A DNA stretch of 64,000 nucleotides from Yanghanlia sp047501535 (GCF_047501535.1 NZ_JAZDRJ010000008.1:62001-126000); one strand, 5' to 3'. Positions 36,180 to 45,744 are shown, counted from the stretch's first letter. Program-made: numbers and translations. The notes: a model not told the origin generated them from the letters alone.

Positions 36180-37624
36180 GCAAATCCAGTTTCAAGCCTG
36201 TTGTCGCGCTCGTAGGGCGCGCTAACGTTGGCAAATCCACCCTGTTCAACCGTATTACGCGCTCGCGTGCGGCATTGGTTGCCGACTTCTCGGGCCTGAC
36301 TCGGGACCGCCACTATGGCGAGGGCAGGGTGGGCAAACATCCTTTTATCGCCGTTGATACCGGTGGCTTTGAGCCGGTCGCAAAGGACGGCATTCTGCGT
36401 GAAATGGCGCGTCAGACGCATCAGGCCATTGCCGAAGCGGATGTCGTGATCTTTCTGGTGGACGCCCGCGCAGGTGTGAACGCGCACGATCACGAAATTG
36501 CGCAATTACTGCGTAAATCGGGCCAGAGAGTTTTCCTGGCAGTGAACAAGGCTGAAGGCATGCGGCACACAGCGCCGCTGGCGGAATTCCATGAGCTGGG
36601 CTTGGGTGAGCCGCGCGCCATATCGGCCTCGCACGGCGATGGCGTGGTCGAGCTCATCGAAGAAGCGCTGTCGTTCATGGATGAATATCCTGACGACGAC
36701 ACGCAGGAAGTCGCTGTCGAACAGTGGGATGATACAGAACCTGTCGAAGGCGGCGACGTGGAAGCGGCCGCCGCCCAGGACGACCTTACCGACGAACAAG
36801 CGCCCCAGGTGCAGCACCGTATCAAACTGGCCATTGTCGGGAGGCCCAATGTGGGCAAGTCGACGCTGATCAATGCGTTGCTCGGTGAAGAGCGTGTCAT
36901 TGCCTTCGACATGCCGGGCACAACCCGCGATGCGATTGAAATTGAGTTCGAACGTGGCGGCAAGGCCTATACCCTGATCGACACGGCTGGGCTACGCCGC
37001 CGTGGGAAAGTGTTTGAAACCATCGAGAAATTCTCTGTCATCAAGACATTGCAGGCCATTGAGGCGTGCAATGTCGTGTTGTTATTGGTGGATGCACAGT
37101 CGGAAATTTCCGACCAAGATGCCCATATTGCAGGCTTCATCCTGGAAACGGGCCGAGCGCTAGTCGTCGCCATCAATAAGTGGGATGGCCTCGATGCCGA
37201 TAAACGCGAGTGGATACGGCGCGAATTCGATCGCAAACTGCGTTTTCTCTCGTTCGCCCGCGTACATACTATTTCGGCGCTTAAAGGGCAGGGCCTGAAG
37301 GCAGTCATGAAATCTGTCGATGACGCGCATGCCGCAGCGTATCGGAAACTGTCCACGCCGCGCCTGACACGTACCCTGCATGCCGCCGTCGAACAGCAGC
37401 CACCGCCTCGCAAGGGCATTTTCCGCCCCAAGATGCGCTATGCCCACCAAGGCGGGCAGAACCCGCCGCTTATCGTCGTGCACGGCAGCGGGCTGGACGC
37501 GGTGCCAGAATCTTATCGGCGCTATCTGGAATCCCGTTTCCGTACTGCCTTCCAGTTGGAGGGCACGCCCCTGCGCATTGAATTCAAATCGTCGCACAAC
37601 CCTTACGTGCAAGGAAAATCGTGA
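36176..37624 (+). CDS. der: Ribosome-associated GTPase Der (EngA)
   Basis: 482 residues with two tandem G domains, unique to EngA: G1 motifs GRANVGKST (residues ~14-22) and GRPNVGKST (~222-230), each followed by G3 (DTGG; DTAG) and G4 (NKAE; NKWD). A KH-like domain closes the protein and ends with SSHNPYVQGKS. It acts in 50S subunit assembly. An acidic linker between the domains (DDDTQEVAVEQWDDTEPVEG) is relatively long. The start is TTG 36176 in a TTGA overlap with the bamB stop, indicating coupled translation. Confidence 0.96.
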   Translation: MSKSSFKPVVALVGRANVGKSTLFNRITRSRAALVADFSGLTRDRHYGEGRVGKHPFIAVDTGGFEPVAKDGILREMARQTHQAIAEADVVIFLVDARAGVNAHDHEIAQLLRKSGQRVFLAVNKAEGMRHTAPLAEFHELGLGEPRAISASHGDGVVELIEEALSFMDEYPDDDTQEVAVEQWDDTEPVEGGDVEAAAAQDDLTDEQAPQVQHRIKLAIVGRPNVGKSTLINALLGEERVIAFDMPGTTRDAIEIEFERGGKAYTLIDTAGLRRRGKVFETIEKFSVIKTLQAIEACNVVLLLVDAQSEISDQDAHIAGFILETGRALVVAINKWDGLDADKREWIRREFDRKLRFLSFARVHTISALKGQGLKAVMKSVDDAHAAAYRKLSTPRLTRTLHAAVEQQPPPRKGIFRPKMRYAHQGGQNPPLIVVHGSGLDAVPESYRRYLESRFRTAFQLEGTPLRIEFKSSHNPYVQGKS

Positions 37625-38691
37625 GTCGCTACTGGAGTCAACACGTTGCCGGCCTGACCCCCTACACGCCGGGCGAACAGCCGAAAATCGAGCGTTTGCT
37701 CAAGCTCAACACCAACGAACATCCTTATGGTCCATCGCCGCGAGCGTTGGAGGCCATTCGCAATGGTGCCGGTGACGAGCTGCGGTTGTACCCTGATAAC
37801 GAATCTACTGCGCTGCGCAAGGCGGTTGCCGAATACTACGGGGTGGCGCCGGAACAGGTCATGCCTGGAAATGGCTCGGATGAAGTGCTGGCTCATGTCT
37901 TCAATGCCTTGTTCCGCCATGGTGACCGCCCCTTGCTGATGCCGGACATTACTTACAGCTTCTACAAAACCTATTGCAAGCTGTTCGACATACCGGCTAA
38001 GCTGGTTCCGCTGGCCGATGATTTTTCTATCTGCCCCGACGATTACCTAAATTTGTCAGAACAACCGGCGGGCATTATTTTCGCCAACCCCAACGCCCCC
38101 ACGGGCATGGCGCTGGAACTTGAGCAGATAGAACGCATCGCCAGGGGCAACCCCGATGTTGCAGTGGTTGTCGATGAGGCCTACGTGGATTTCGGTGCGA
38201 AAACTGCGATCTCGTTGATAGACCGCTGCCCCAATATTGTTGTCATTCATACGTTTTCCAAATCCAGGGCGCTGGCCGGAATGAGGGTCGGGTACGGCGT
38301 GGCCTCACGCGAAATTGTCGAGGGCCTGCTACGGGTGAAGGACAGCTTTAATTCCTACCCCCTGGACAAGCTAGCAATTGCTGCGGCCGTAGCGTCCATG
38401 GAAGATCGCGATTATTTCGCAGCTCAAACGCAAAAAGTTGTGCAGGCACGAGAATACCTGAGCAAAGAACTTGAAACTATTGGTTTCAAGGTTCTTCCGT
38501 CAAAGGCCAATTTTGTCTTTGCGAGCCACCCTGGGCATGATGCGGCCAAGCTGGCAGCCGAACTGCGTAAGCAAGGTGTTTTGGTCAGGCACTTTCAGGC
38601 GCCGCGTATTGACCAGTTCTTGCGTATTACTGTGGGGACGCGGGAAGATTGCGAGCGGCTTTGTAATACCTTGTCCGAAATCACGCAGTAA
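37621..38691 (+). CDS. hisC: Histidinol-phosphate aminotransferase
   Basis: 356 residues of the class I/II PLP aminotransferases. It makes histidinol phosphate in histidine biosynthesis. LKLNTNEHPYGPSPRAL and GNGSDEVLAHVF are family marks, the PLP lysine is in HTFSKSRALAGMRVGYG, and IFANPNAPTGMAL is the substrate loop. The start is GTG 37621, overlapping the der TGA. A second HisC-like gene may exist with the main his operon elsewhere; this copy commonly follows der in Alcaligenaceae. Confidence 0.93.
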   Translation: MSRYWSQHVAGLTPYTPGEQPKIERLLKLNTNEHPYGPSPRALEAIRNGAGDELRLYPDNESTALRKAVAEYYGVAPEQVMPGNGSDEVLAHVFNALFRHGDRPLLMPDITYSFYKTYCKLFDIPAKLVPLADDFSICPDDYLNLSEQPAGIIFANPNAPTGMALELEQIERIARGNPDVAVVVDEAYVDFGAKTAISLIDRCPNIVVIHTFSKSRALAGMRVGYGVASREIVEGLLRVKDSFNSYPLDKLAIAAAVASMEDRDYFAAQTQKVVQAREYLSKELETIGFKVLPSKANFVFASHPGHDAAKLAAELRKQGVLVRHFQAPRIDQFLRITVGTREDCERLCNTLSEITQ

Positions 38692-38803
38692 ACACACTAA
38701 AATTAATAGTGCGCAGTGGGCCGCAGCGTGCAATATTGGGGAAAACCCTGTAAAGTAAGCGTTTACGCCTTTCTCTTATAACAACATAACCGGAGCCTCG
38801 CCA

Positions 38804-39040
38804 ATGAGCAATAAAGGGCAAACATTACAAGATCCGTTTCTCAATGCTTTACGTAAGGACCACGTGCCCGTTTCGATTTACCTCGTCAATGGCATTAAGT
38901 TGCAAGGTCAGGTTGAATCTTTTGACCAGTACGTCGTGCTCCTACGCAACACCGTTACGCAAATGGTATACAAACACGCCATTTCGACAGTCGTGCCGTC
39001 GCGCCCTGTCAATTTTCAAGTAGATGCTGCGACTGAATAA
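38804..39040 (+). CDS. hfq: RNA chaperone Hfq
   Basis: 78 residues. It is an Sm-like hexamer that pairs sRNAs with mRNAs. Sm1 (FLNALRKDHVPVSIYLVNGIK) and Sm2 (VYKHAISTVVPSRPV) are canonical, and the C-terminal tail is short (NFQVDAATE). The ribosome site is CCGGAG, 7 nt before ATG. hflX, hflK and hflC follow as in most proteobacteria. Confidence 0.98.
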   Translation: MSNKGQTLQDPFLNALRKDHVPVSIYLVNGIKLQGQVESFDQYVVLLRNTVTQMVYKHAISTVVPSRPVNFQVDAATE

Positions 39041-39118
39041 GCGTACGTTGACAGCCATCATTCATACAGCGCAGCCTGTTGCGGGTTCTTTCGCAATGGG
39101 CGGCGCTTCGTTCCGCTC

Positions 39119-40225
39119 ATGAAGGCCCTGATTATCACGGTCGATATGGGCGAGCCCGACTACGAAGCCCATTCCGAAGAATTCCACATGCTGGCCGAAG
39201 GCGCCGGTGCGGAAATCGTCGAGACTTTGCGGGTCAAGCGCGGCAAGCCCGATGCCGCTCATTTCATCGGTTCCGGCAAGCTTGAAGAAGCGGGTCAGCT
39301 GGTGGCAGCTACCGACCCAGATGTGGTGCTGTTCGACCAGGCTTTATCGCCCGCTCAGCAGCGCAACCTCGAAAGAGTGCTGAACCGCCGTGTGGTGGAT
39401 CGCGTCGCGCTCATTCTGGATATTTTTGCCCTGCGCGCCAAAAGCCATGAGGGAAAGCTGCAGGTGGAATTGGCTCAGTTGCAGCATTTATCCACCCGTC
39501 TTACCCGCCTCTGGACTCACTTGGAGCGCCAGCAGGGGGGGATAGGCATGCGCGGCCCCGGTGAATCGCAACTTGAAATGGACCGCCGTATGATCGGCGC
39601 AAAGGTCAAGGTTTTGCGTGAACGCTTGGCTAAGGTGCAGCGCCAGCGCTCCACGCAGCGCCGTTCGCGGGCACGAGGAGCGACGTTTTCAGTTTCGCTT
39701 GTCGGCTACACCAACGCCGGAAAATCCACCTTGTTCAATGCGCTCACCCGGGCGGGGGCTTATGCGGCTGATCAGCTGTTTGCCACGTTGGACACAACGA
39801 CACGCCGCATCTGGATAGAAGGCGCGGGTCAGATCGTGGTGTCCGACACCGTAGGGTTTATTCGTGATCTTCCGCCAACCCTGATAGCAGCCTTCCGGGC
39901 CACACTGGAAGAAACCGTCCATGCCGATCTGCTGTTGCACGTCGTTGATGCGGCCAGCCCGCAGCGAGATGAGCAGGTAATGGAGGTCGATAAGGTTCTT
40001 GAAGATATCGGTGCTCACGAGATTCCACGCATTCTTGTCTATAACAAAATAGATGCGGCGGGTTACGAACCTCGGGTCGAGCGCGATGAACATGGTACGA
40101 TTGCACGAGTTTTTGTAAGTGCTTTACAGCGCACTGGTTTGGACGGGCTGCGAGCTGCGGTCGCCGAATCAGCTCAAATCGCGGGAAACAATGCGTTCAA
40201 TATCGAAAATATTCAACCTGAATGA
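39119..40225 (+). CDS. hflX: Ribosome-splitting GTPase HflX
   Basis: 368 residues. The N-terminal HflX domain (HFIGSGKLEEAGQL; DQALSPAQQRNLE) and a coiled linker (GPGESQLEMDRRMI) precede the G domain, with G1 GYTNAGKSTLFNAL, G3 DTVGFIRDLPPTL and G4 NKID. HflX rescues stalled 70S ribosomes during stress. It lies 78 bp after hfq. Its 3' end overlaps hflK by 35 bp. It is shorter than E. coli HflX (426) because the C-terminal tail is reduced. Confidence 0.95.
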   Translation: MKALIITVDMGEPDYEAHSEEFHMLAEGAGAEIVETLRVKRGKPDAAHFIGSGKLEEAGQLVAATDPDVVLFDQALSPAQQRNLERVLNRRVVDRVALILDIFALRAKSHEGKLQVELAQLQHLSTRLTRLWTHLERQQGGIGMRGPGESQLEMDRRMIGAKVKVLRERLAKVQRQRSTQRRSRARGATFSVSLVGYTNAGKSTLFNALTRAGAYAADQLFATLDTTTRRIWIEGAGQIVVSDTVGFIRDLPPTLIAAFRATLEETVHADLLLHVVDAASPQRDEQVMEVDKVLEDIGAHEIPRILVYNKIDAAGYEPRVERDEHGTIARVFVSALQRTGLDGLRAAVAESAQIAGNNAFNIENIQPE

Positions 40226-41516
40226 TCCAGGCTGGGGGCGAGGCGGCCGTAATGATGGCGGCCGTAATCAAGATGACTCTTCGCGTAGGCCTCAGAATGA
40301 TGGGCCGCCCGATCTCGACGAGGTTTGGAAAGATTTCAATAACCGCCTAGGTTCGCTGTTTGGCAACAAGCGTGGCGGAGGCGGCCCGCGTGGGCCGCGT
40401 CCCGGGGGCTCCGGTGGAGGCGTGCCTTCCTTGCCTTCGGCGTCGCCTAAGCTATTGGCCGGGCTTGCCTTGGCGGGCGTGGTGATCTGGGGCTTAAGCG
40501 GCTTTATGATCGTGCAGGAAGGCCAAGTAGCCGTGGTGACGCGCTTTGGCGAGTACAAAAAGACGTTGCCACCCGGCTTGCAATGGCGCATACCGTATCC
40601 GATTGAAGATCACCAAATGGTGAACATCGCGCAATTGCGTACGTTTGAAGTCGGCTTTCGTGGAACGGCGCGTAATAAGGTGTTGCCGGAATCCCTCATG
40701 CTGACCACCGATGAAAACATCGTCGACGTTCAGTATGTGGTGCAGTACCGCTTGAATCCGGACGGTGCGCCCGATTATCTCTTCCGCACTGCAATGCCAG
40801 ACGAGTCCGTGCGTCAGGCAGCAGAAACGGCGATGCGTGAAATCGTCGGCAGGAAAACCATGGACTTCGTTCTTTACGAAGGCCGTACAGAAGTAGCCAC
40901 CGAAGTGCAATCGCTGGCTCAATCGATACTTGATCGTTACCAGACGGGTATCCAGATCAGCACGGTCGCTATCCAGAACGTCCAGCCGCCCGAGCAGGTG
41001 CAGGCGGCGTTCGATGACGCCGTTAAGGCTGGGCAGGATCGCGAACGTCAGATCAACGAAGGCAATGCTTACGCGAACCAGGTTCTGCCCCAGGCGGAAG
41101 GTCAGGTCGCACGTATGCTGCAAGATGCCGAGGGTTACAAGGCCAAGGTCATCGGGGACGCCCAGGGTGATACCGCACGCTTCACCAGCATTGAAGCGGA
41201 GTTCGCCAAGGCGCCGGATGTCACGCGTCAGCGCATGTATCTGGCTACGATGGAACAGATCCTTGAGTCCAGCGCTAAGGTCATGGTCGATGCCGATTCC
41301 AGCAACAATATGCTGTACTTGCCGCTGGATAAAATCATGAGCGAAACCGCTCGCGACTACCGTGCTCCATCGGGCAGCAGTTCGGTCGAGGCAACCACGG
41401 GCGCTGCAGCAGCGTCAACCACCTCGTCGCGTCCCGCAACCACGCCATCCAGCAGCGTTCCCACGAACAATAATGCTGCGGCGCGTAGCGCGCTGGTAAG
41501 CCCGTATTCCCGCTAG
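40191..41516 (+). CDS. hflK: FtsH modulator HflK (SPFH family)
   Basis: 441 residues from ATG 40191 (MRSISKIFNLNDPGWGRG), which is typical for HflK; the open frame upstream lies inside hflX. The Gly/Arg-rich N-terminus is followed by a transmembrane helix (LLAGLALAGVVIWGLSGFMI) and the SPFH/band-7 domain (VQEGQVAVVTRFGEY; DVQYVVQYRLN), then a coiled coil. The C-terminal tail is Ser/Thr/Ala-rich. With HflC it forms the large periplasmic cage around FtsH. AGGAGG for hflC lies across its stop. Confidence 0.94.
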   Translation: MRSISKIFNLNDPGWGRGGRNDGGRNQDDSSRRPQNDGPPDLDEVWKDFNNRLGSLFGNKRGGGGPRGPRPGGSGGGVPSLPSASPKLLAGLALAGVVIWGLSGFMIVQEGQVAVVTRFGEYKKTLPPGLQWRIPYPIEDHQMVNIAQLRTFEVGFRGTARNKVLPESLMLTTDENIVDVQYVVQYRLNPDGAPDYLFRTAMPDESVRQAAETAMREIVGRKTMDFVLYEGRTEVATEVQSLAQSILDRYQTGIQISTVAIQNVQPPEQVQAAFDDAVKAGQDRERQINEGNAYANQVLPQAEGQVARMLQDAEGYKAKVIGDAQGDTARFTSIEAEFAKAPDVTRQRMYLATMEQILESSAKVMVDADSSNNMLYLPLDKIMSETARDYRAPSGSSSVEATTGAAAASTTSSRPATTPSSSVPTNNNAAARSALVSPYSR

Positions 41517-41523
41517 GAGGAAC

Positions 41524-42441
41524 ATGATGCAACGTTTATTTCCTGCACTGGTGGGCCTTGTCATAGCGCTTACCGTGCTGTCATCTTGTATGTTTGTCGT
41601 GCGTGAGCGCGATGCTGTGCTGCTTTTTGCCCTGGGTGAGGTCCGCAAGACAATTGTCGAACCCGGCCTTTATTTCAAACTGCCGCCTCCCTTCCAGACG
41701 GTTACCCGGCTGGATAAGCGGCTGCAGACCATCGAAACGAACGACCCAGAGCGTATTCAGACGTCTGAAAAGAAGAACCTGCTGATCGATTCTTTCGTGA
41801 AGTGGCGCATTGACGATCCCCGCTTGTTTTATGTGACTTTCGGTGTCAATGAGCGTGCGGCGGTCGAGCGTCTTCAGGCACAGATCCGCGATGCGCTGAA
41901 CGCTTCCGTCAACGTGCGTACGGTACAGGCGGTGGTGTCTACCGAGCGAGACGCCATCATGCGCGAAATTCTGAGCAATGTGCAGGCACGGGCGAAGCCG
42001 TTGGGGGTGGATGTTGTCGACGTGCGCCTGCGTCGCATTGAATTCGCTCCGGAGATTTCCGAATCCGTCTATCGTCGTATGGAAGCCGAGCGTAAACAGG
42101 AAGCCAACCGCTTGCGCGCTTCGGGTGCTGCAGATGGTGAGCGCATCCGTGCTCAAGCAGACCGGCAGCGCCAGGAAATGTTAGCCACCGCCTATGCTCA
42201 GGCGCAAGCCATCATGGGTGAGGGCGACGGAGAAGCGGCTGGGATTTACGCCGGTGCGTATGGCAAGAATCCGCAATTCTATGACTTCTACCGGAGTCTG
42301 GAAGCTTACGGTAAATCATTCGGTGGTCAGGGTGATACCTTGGTCATCAGCCCAAAGTCCGATTTCTTCAAGTTCTGGGGAGCGGCCGAGGGTGAAAACG
42401 CATCACAGCAAAGCCGTAGCGCTGCACCCGCTGTTCAGTAG
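41524..42441 (+). CDS. hflC: FtsH modulator HflC (SPFH family)
   Basis: 305 residues. An N-terminal transmembrane anchor (LFPALVGLVIALTVLSSCMFVV) precedes the band-7 domain (LGEVRKTIVEPGLYFKLPPP; IDSFVKWRIDDPRLFY) and coiled coil (RMEAERKQEANRLRASG). It pairs with HflK to control FtsH proteolysis. A strong TAGGAGGA ribosome site precedes ATG 41524, with a second ATG directly next to it. Confidence 0.95.
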   Translation: MMQRLFPALVGLVIALTVLSSCMFVVRERDAVLLFALGEVRKTIVEPGLYFKLPPPFQTVTRLDKRLQTIETNDPERIQTSEKKNLLIDSFVKWRIDDPRLFYVTFGVNERAAVERLQAQIRDALNASVNVRTVQAVVSTERDAIMREILSNVQARAKPLGVDVVDVRLRRIEFAPEISESVYRRMEAERKQEANRLRASGAADGERIRAQADRQRQEMLATAYAQAQAIMGEGDGEAAGIYAGAYGKNPQFYDFYRSLEAYGKSFGGQGDTLVISPKSDFFKFWGAAEGENASQQSRSAAPAVQ

Positions 42442-42453
42442 AAGGGAAGGCTT

Positions 42454-42481
42454 TTGCATGAAACGCACCATGGTTTACAAT
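42454..42481 (+). promoter_or_regulatory. Possible hisZ-purA promoter
   Basis: -35 TTGCAT (42454-42459) and -10 TACAAT (42476-42481), 16-bp spacing, just after hflC. If active, transcription would start near 42488 and pass through the hairpin at 42513-42545 before hisZ. Predicted by eye only. Confidence 0.4.
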
Positions 42482-42512
42482 AACGTGTAAGTTTCGATTA
42501 CTCTTATCCGCG

Positions 42513-42547
42513 AGCGACTTGCGGGCTTACGCCCCAGGTCGCTTTTT
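42513..42547 (+). terminator. Intrinsic terminator (hflKC end) or hisZ leader attenuator
   Basis: AGCGAC pairs with GTCGCT and, inside, GGGC with GCCC around a TTAC loop; TTTTTG follows. It can end the hfq-hflX-hflKC transcript. Since a promoter-like pair precedes it, it could also act as an attenuator in the leader of hisZ. Confidence 0.65.
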
Positions 42548-42583
42548 GTTTGGCAAACACTTGTCCAATCACCAACAGGACTC

Positions 42584-43750
42584 ATGATGACCAAATGGCT
42601 GCTGCCGGAAAGCCTGGCAGACATCCTCCCCGCAGAAGCCCGGCGCATAGAAGAGCTGCGGCGCAAGTTATTGGATCTCTACCGGGTTTACGGCTTCGAG
42701 CTGGTAATGCCGCCGCTGGTGGAATACCTGGACTCCCTGCTGACTGGTCATGGCTATGGCCTGTCGCTGCGCACTAATAAGCTGGTCGATCAGCTCTCCG
42801 GCCGCACCTTGGGAGTGCGAGCCGATATGACACCACAGGTGGCGCGTATTGATGCCCACTTGCTGAACCGTGAAGGTGTCACCCGTCTGTGCTATTGCGG
42901 TTCGGTACTGCATACCAAACCCATGGGCTTGTTCTCTGATCGTGAGCTACTGCAGATTGGCGCCGAAATCTTCGGTCACGCTGGGGTCGAGGCCGATATC
43001 CAGGTGATCGAACTGGCGCTTGAAAGCGTCCGGTCGGCTGGAGTGGCTAGGCCGCGCCTTGATCTTAACCACCCGGGTGTCATGAACGCCATTGTCACTG
43101 CAGACCCTGCGCTGGTTGATAAGGCCGATGACATTGCCGATTTGTTGGCAGCAAAAGACGTCCCCGGTTTGCAAGCGCTGGGCGCCACCCTTGAAGGTCT
43201 GCGTCCAGGCAGCCTGCAAGCGTTAGTTGATCTGGCCGATCTCTATGGTGGGCCTGAAGTCCTGCAGCGGGCACGCGAGTTATTGCCAAAGCTGCCTGCA
43301 GTCGGGCGTGCGCTCGACGACCTTGAGCGTTTGGCGGGCTTTTTAGCCAATTACGATATAAGCTTCGATTTCGCCGATGTGCGTTCTGGCTACGGTTATC
43401 ACTCCGGCGTTGTGTTTGCGGTCTATGCTGACGGCTGGCGCGATGCGCTGGTGCGCGGTGGCCGTTACGACGGCGTCGGCAAGGCTTTTGGGCGCGCGCG
43501 ACCCGCTACCGGCTTCAGCCTGGATCTTCGTGCGCTTTCTGGCGGCCTAGCACCCGCCATGCCAGCCAAAGCGGTACGTGCCCCCTGGGGAAATGAACCG
43601 GCATTGGCGGCAGCGCTGCGCGAGTTGCGCAGTGCAGGCAACATCGTTGTACAGATCATGCCCGGGCAACAGCAAAGCCTGGACGAGTTCGTGTTTGATC
43701 GCGAACTGGTGCAGGAGGGCAATGAATGGAAGGTGAGGGCGATTCAGTAG
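42584..43750 (+). CDS. hisZ: ATP phosphoribosyltransferase regulatory subunit HisZ
   Basis: 388 residues, HisRS-like without the anticodon-binding domain. It forms a complex with short-form HisG and carries histidine feedback control of the first step of histidine synthesis. WLLPESLADILPAEARRIEE begins the protein; GRTLGVRADMTPQVARIDAH and DVRSGYGYHSGVVFAVYADG are typical. In betaproteobacteria hisZ sits between hflC and purA, as here. hisG itself is not in the window. Confidence 0.93.
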   Translation: MMTKWLLPESLADILPAEARRIEELRRKLLDLYRVYGFELVMPPLVEYLDSLLTGHGYGLSLRTNKLVDQLSGRTLGVRADMTPQVARIDAHLLNREGVTRLCYCGSVLHTKPMGLFSDRELLQIGAEIFGHAGVEADIQVIELALESVRSAGVARPRLDLNHPGVMNAIVTADPALVDKADDIADLLAAKDVPGLQALGATLEGLRPGSLQALVDLADLYGGPEVLQRARELLPKLPAVGRALDDLERLAGFLANYDISFDFADVRSGYGYHSGVVFAVYADGWRDALVRGGRYDGVGKAFGRARPATGFSLDLRALSGGLAPAMPAKAVRAPWGNEPALAAALRELRSAGNIVVQIMPGQQQSLDEFVFDRELVQEGNEWKVRAIQ

Positions 43751-43840
43751 CGCGCAGTCTGGCGCTGTTCTTTCGCGTGGGTTTTCACTTTGCCGTGTCT
43801 GTCGCATGACAGGGCGGCACATCTTAATTTAATAGATGAA

Positions 43841-45136
43841 ATGAGCAAGAATATCGTGGTGATCGGCACCCAGTGGGGTGACGAAGGCAAGGGCAAGATT
43901 GTTGACTGGCTGGCGGAATCCGCCCAGGGCGTCGTGCGCTTCCAGGGTGGCCACAATGCAGGCCACACTCTCTGGATAAACGGCAACAAGACAATTCTGC
44001 GTCTGATTCCCTCGGGCATCATGCACGATCATGTCACCTGCTATATCGGCAATGGCGTGGTGCTGTCCCCGGAAGCGCTTCTGCAGGAAATCGGTGAACT
44101 CGAAAAAGCCGGTCTTGATGTGCGCTCACGCTTACGCATTGCCAGCGCTTGTCCGCTGATTCTGCCTTACCACGTAGCGCTTGATCAGGCGCGCGAAGCT
44201 CGCAAAGGCGATGGCAAAATCGGTACGACGGGCAGGGGTATTGGCCCAACCTACGAAGACAAAATTGGTCGCCGGGCGCTGCGAATCCAAGATCTCTACG
44301 ATCCCGCTGCCTTTGACGCCAAGCTTGAGGAAGTGCTGGATTTCCATAATTTCGTGCTAACGAAATACTTGGGTGCTACAGCAGTTTCATTTGACGAAGT
44401 CCGCGATCAGGCTATGGCTATCGCCCCTGAGTTGCAGCCCATGGTGGCCGATGTCTCGCATGAGCTGCACCGCGCCAGCAAGGCGGGTGGGCGCCTGTTA
44501 TTCGAGGGTGCGCAAGGCGCCTTGCTGGATATCGATCACGGTACCTATCCTTTTGTGACTAGCAGCAACTGCGTGGCTGGCGCTGCGTCGGCTGGTGCGG
44601 GCGTGGGGCCGCAGATGCTCGATTACGTGTTGGGTATTGCCAAGGCATACACCACTCGCGTGGGTTCCGGTCCGTTCCCAACAGAGCTGGATTGCGATAT
44701 TGGCCTGCGGCTGGCTACGGTTGGCAAGGAGTTCGGTTCTGTTACCGGTCGTCCGCGCCGCTGCGGCTGGTTCGACGGCGCTGCCATGAAGCGTTCTGTC
44801 ATGGTGAATGGCATTAATGGCCTGTGTGTTACCAAGCTCGATGTTCTGGATGGCCTGGAAACGCTTCAGATTGGCGTAGGCTATCGCTATCGCGGCGAAT
44901 TCCTGGATGTCCTGCCATATGGGGCCGACGCTGTCATGGAGGCCGAGCCGGTGTTTGAAGAACTGCCCGGTTGGACGGAAACCACAGCAGGCATAACGGA
45001 ATACGATAAGCTGCCTGTGAATGCGCGCCGCTATCTGGAGCGCATTGCGGAGGTCTGCGATGTCGCCATTGACATGATTTCCACTGGTCCAGACCGTATG
45101 GAAACCATTATGCTTAACCAGTCCTTCAAGGCTTGA
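43841..45136 (+). CDS. purA: Adenylosuccinate synthetase
   Basis: 431 residues from ATG 43841 (MSKNIVVIGTQWGDEGKGK), the conserved start; the frame is open 51 bases further upstream without homology. PurA joins IMP and aspartate with GTP to give adenylosuccinate, the first step to AMP. The P-loop is WGDEGKGK, and HNAGHT, GTTGRGIGPTYEDKI and the TRVGSGPFPTEL loop are all present. The next gene starts 17 bp downstream. Confidence 0.98.
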   Translation: MSKNIVVIGTQWGDEGKGKIVDWLAESAQGVVRFQGGHNAGHTLWINGNKTILRLIPSGIMHDHVTCYIGNGVVLSPEALLQEIGELEKAGLDVRSRLRIASACPLILPYHVALDQAREARKGDGKIGTTGRGIGPTYEDKIGRRALRIQDLYDPAAFDAKLEEVLDFHNFVLTKYLGATAVSFDEVRDQAMAIAPELQPMVADVSHELHRASKAGGRLLFEGAQGALLDIDHGTYPFVTSSNCVAGAASAGAGVGPQMLDYVLGIAKAYTTRVGSGPFPTELDCDIGLRLATVGKEFGSVTGRPRRCGWFDGAAMKRSVMVNGINGLCVTKLDVLDGLETLQIGVGYRYRGEFLDVLPYGADAVMEAEPVFEELPGWTETTAGITEYDKLPVNARRYLERIAEVCDVAIDMISTGPDRMETIMLNQSFKA

Positions 45137-45153
45137 TAGAAGGGGAACGCGCC

Positions 45154-45693
45154 ATGGTGCTACCTGCAAATACCGATCGCGATCACTGGGTTTCGTGGGC
45201 CCAGTACAACGAACTGATCGAGCGCCTGGCGCTCATCGTTCATGAGTCCGGCTGGAAATTTGACAAAATCCTATGTCTGGCTCGTGGCGGCGTAAGGGTG
45301 GGGGATGTGCTTTCCCGCATTTACGACGTTCCGCTGGGCATTCTCGCCACCAGCAGTTACCGCGAAGCAGCGGGCACTGTGCAAGGCAAAATGGATATCG
45401 CGCAGTACATCACCATCACACGTGGTACGCTGGATGGAAAAGTCCTGTTGGTCGACGACATGGTCGATACTGGCATGACTTTCGGCCGGGTGCGCGATCA
45501 CCTGCTGAACCAGTTCCCCGATATCGAGGAAATACGCACGGCTGTGTTGTGGTGGAAAGGCCACTCAAAGGTCACACCTGACTATCACGTTGAGCACTTG
45601 CCGACCAACCCTTGGATTCATCAGCCCTTCGAGGATTACGACAGCATTCGTCCACATCAGCTCGAAGCCTGGATGCGCAAAGGTAAGCGTTGA
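45154..45693 (+). CDS. Purine-type phosphoribosyltransferase
   Basis: 179 residues from ATG 45154, preceded by the ribosome site AGGGGAA; a TTG at 45133 in frame overlaps purA but is less likely. The PRPP-binding motif is VLLVDDMVDTGMTF and the N-terminal dipeptide loop CLARGGVRVGD. It belongs to the type I PRTases related to xanthine/hypoxanthine-guanine phosphoribosyltransferases (Gpt/Hpt-like). Location directly after purA suggests purine salvage in the same unit. The exact base specificity cannot be read from the sequence. Confidence 0.87.
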   Translation: MVLPANTDRDHWVSWAQYNELIERLALIVHESGWKFDKILCLARGGVRVGDVLSRIYDVPLGILATSSYREAAGTVQGKMDIAQYITITRGTLDGKVLLVDDMVDTGMTFGRVRDHLLNQFPDIEEIRTAVLWWKGHSKVTPDYHVEHLPTNPWIHQPFEDYDSIRPHQLEAWMRKGKR

Positions 45694-45714
45694 TGCCTGC
45701 CTGTCAGGTAAGCA

Positions 45715-45744
45715 TTGACGTTCTATGCAAATTCGCGCTAGAAT
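45715..45744 (+). promoter_or_regulatory. Sigma-70 promoter of the rpsU-dnaG-rpoD operon
   Basis: -35 TTGACG (45715-45720) and -10 TAGAAT (45739-45744), spacing 18 bp, about 67 bp before the rpsU start. It is one of the best promoter matches in the window and stands at the expected place for the macromolecular-synthesis operon. Confidence 0.7.

Noticed and set aside
42458..42490. Ten-codon open frame after hflC as a leader peptide or remnant of yjeT (DUF2065)
   Set aside because: It has no run of histidine or other control codons and is too short to show homology; the bases may simply contain the promoter.
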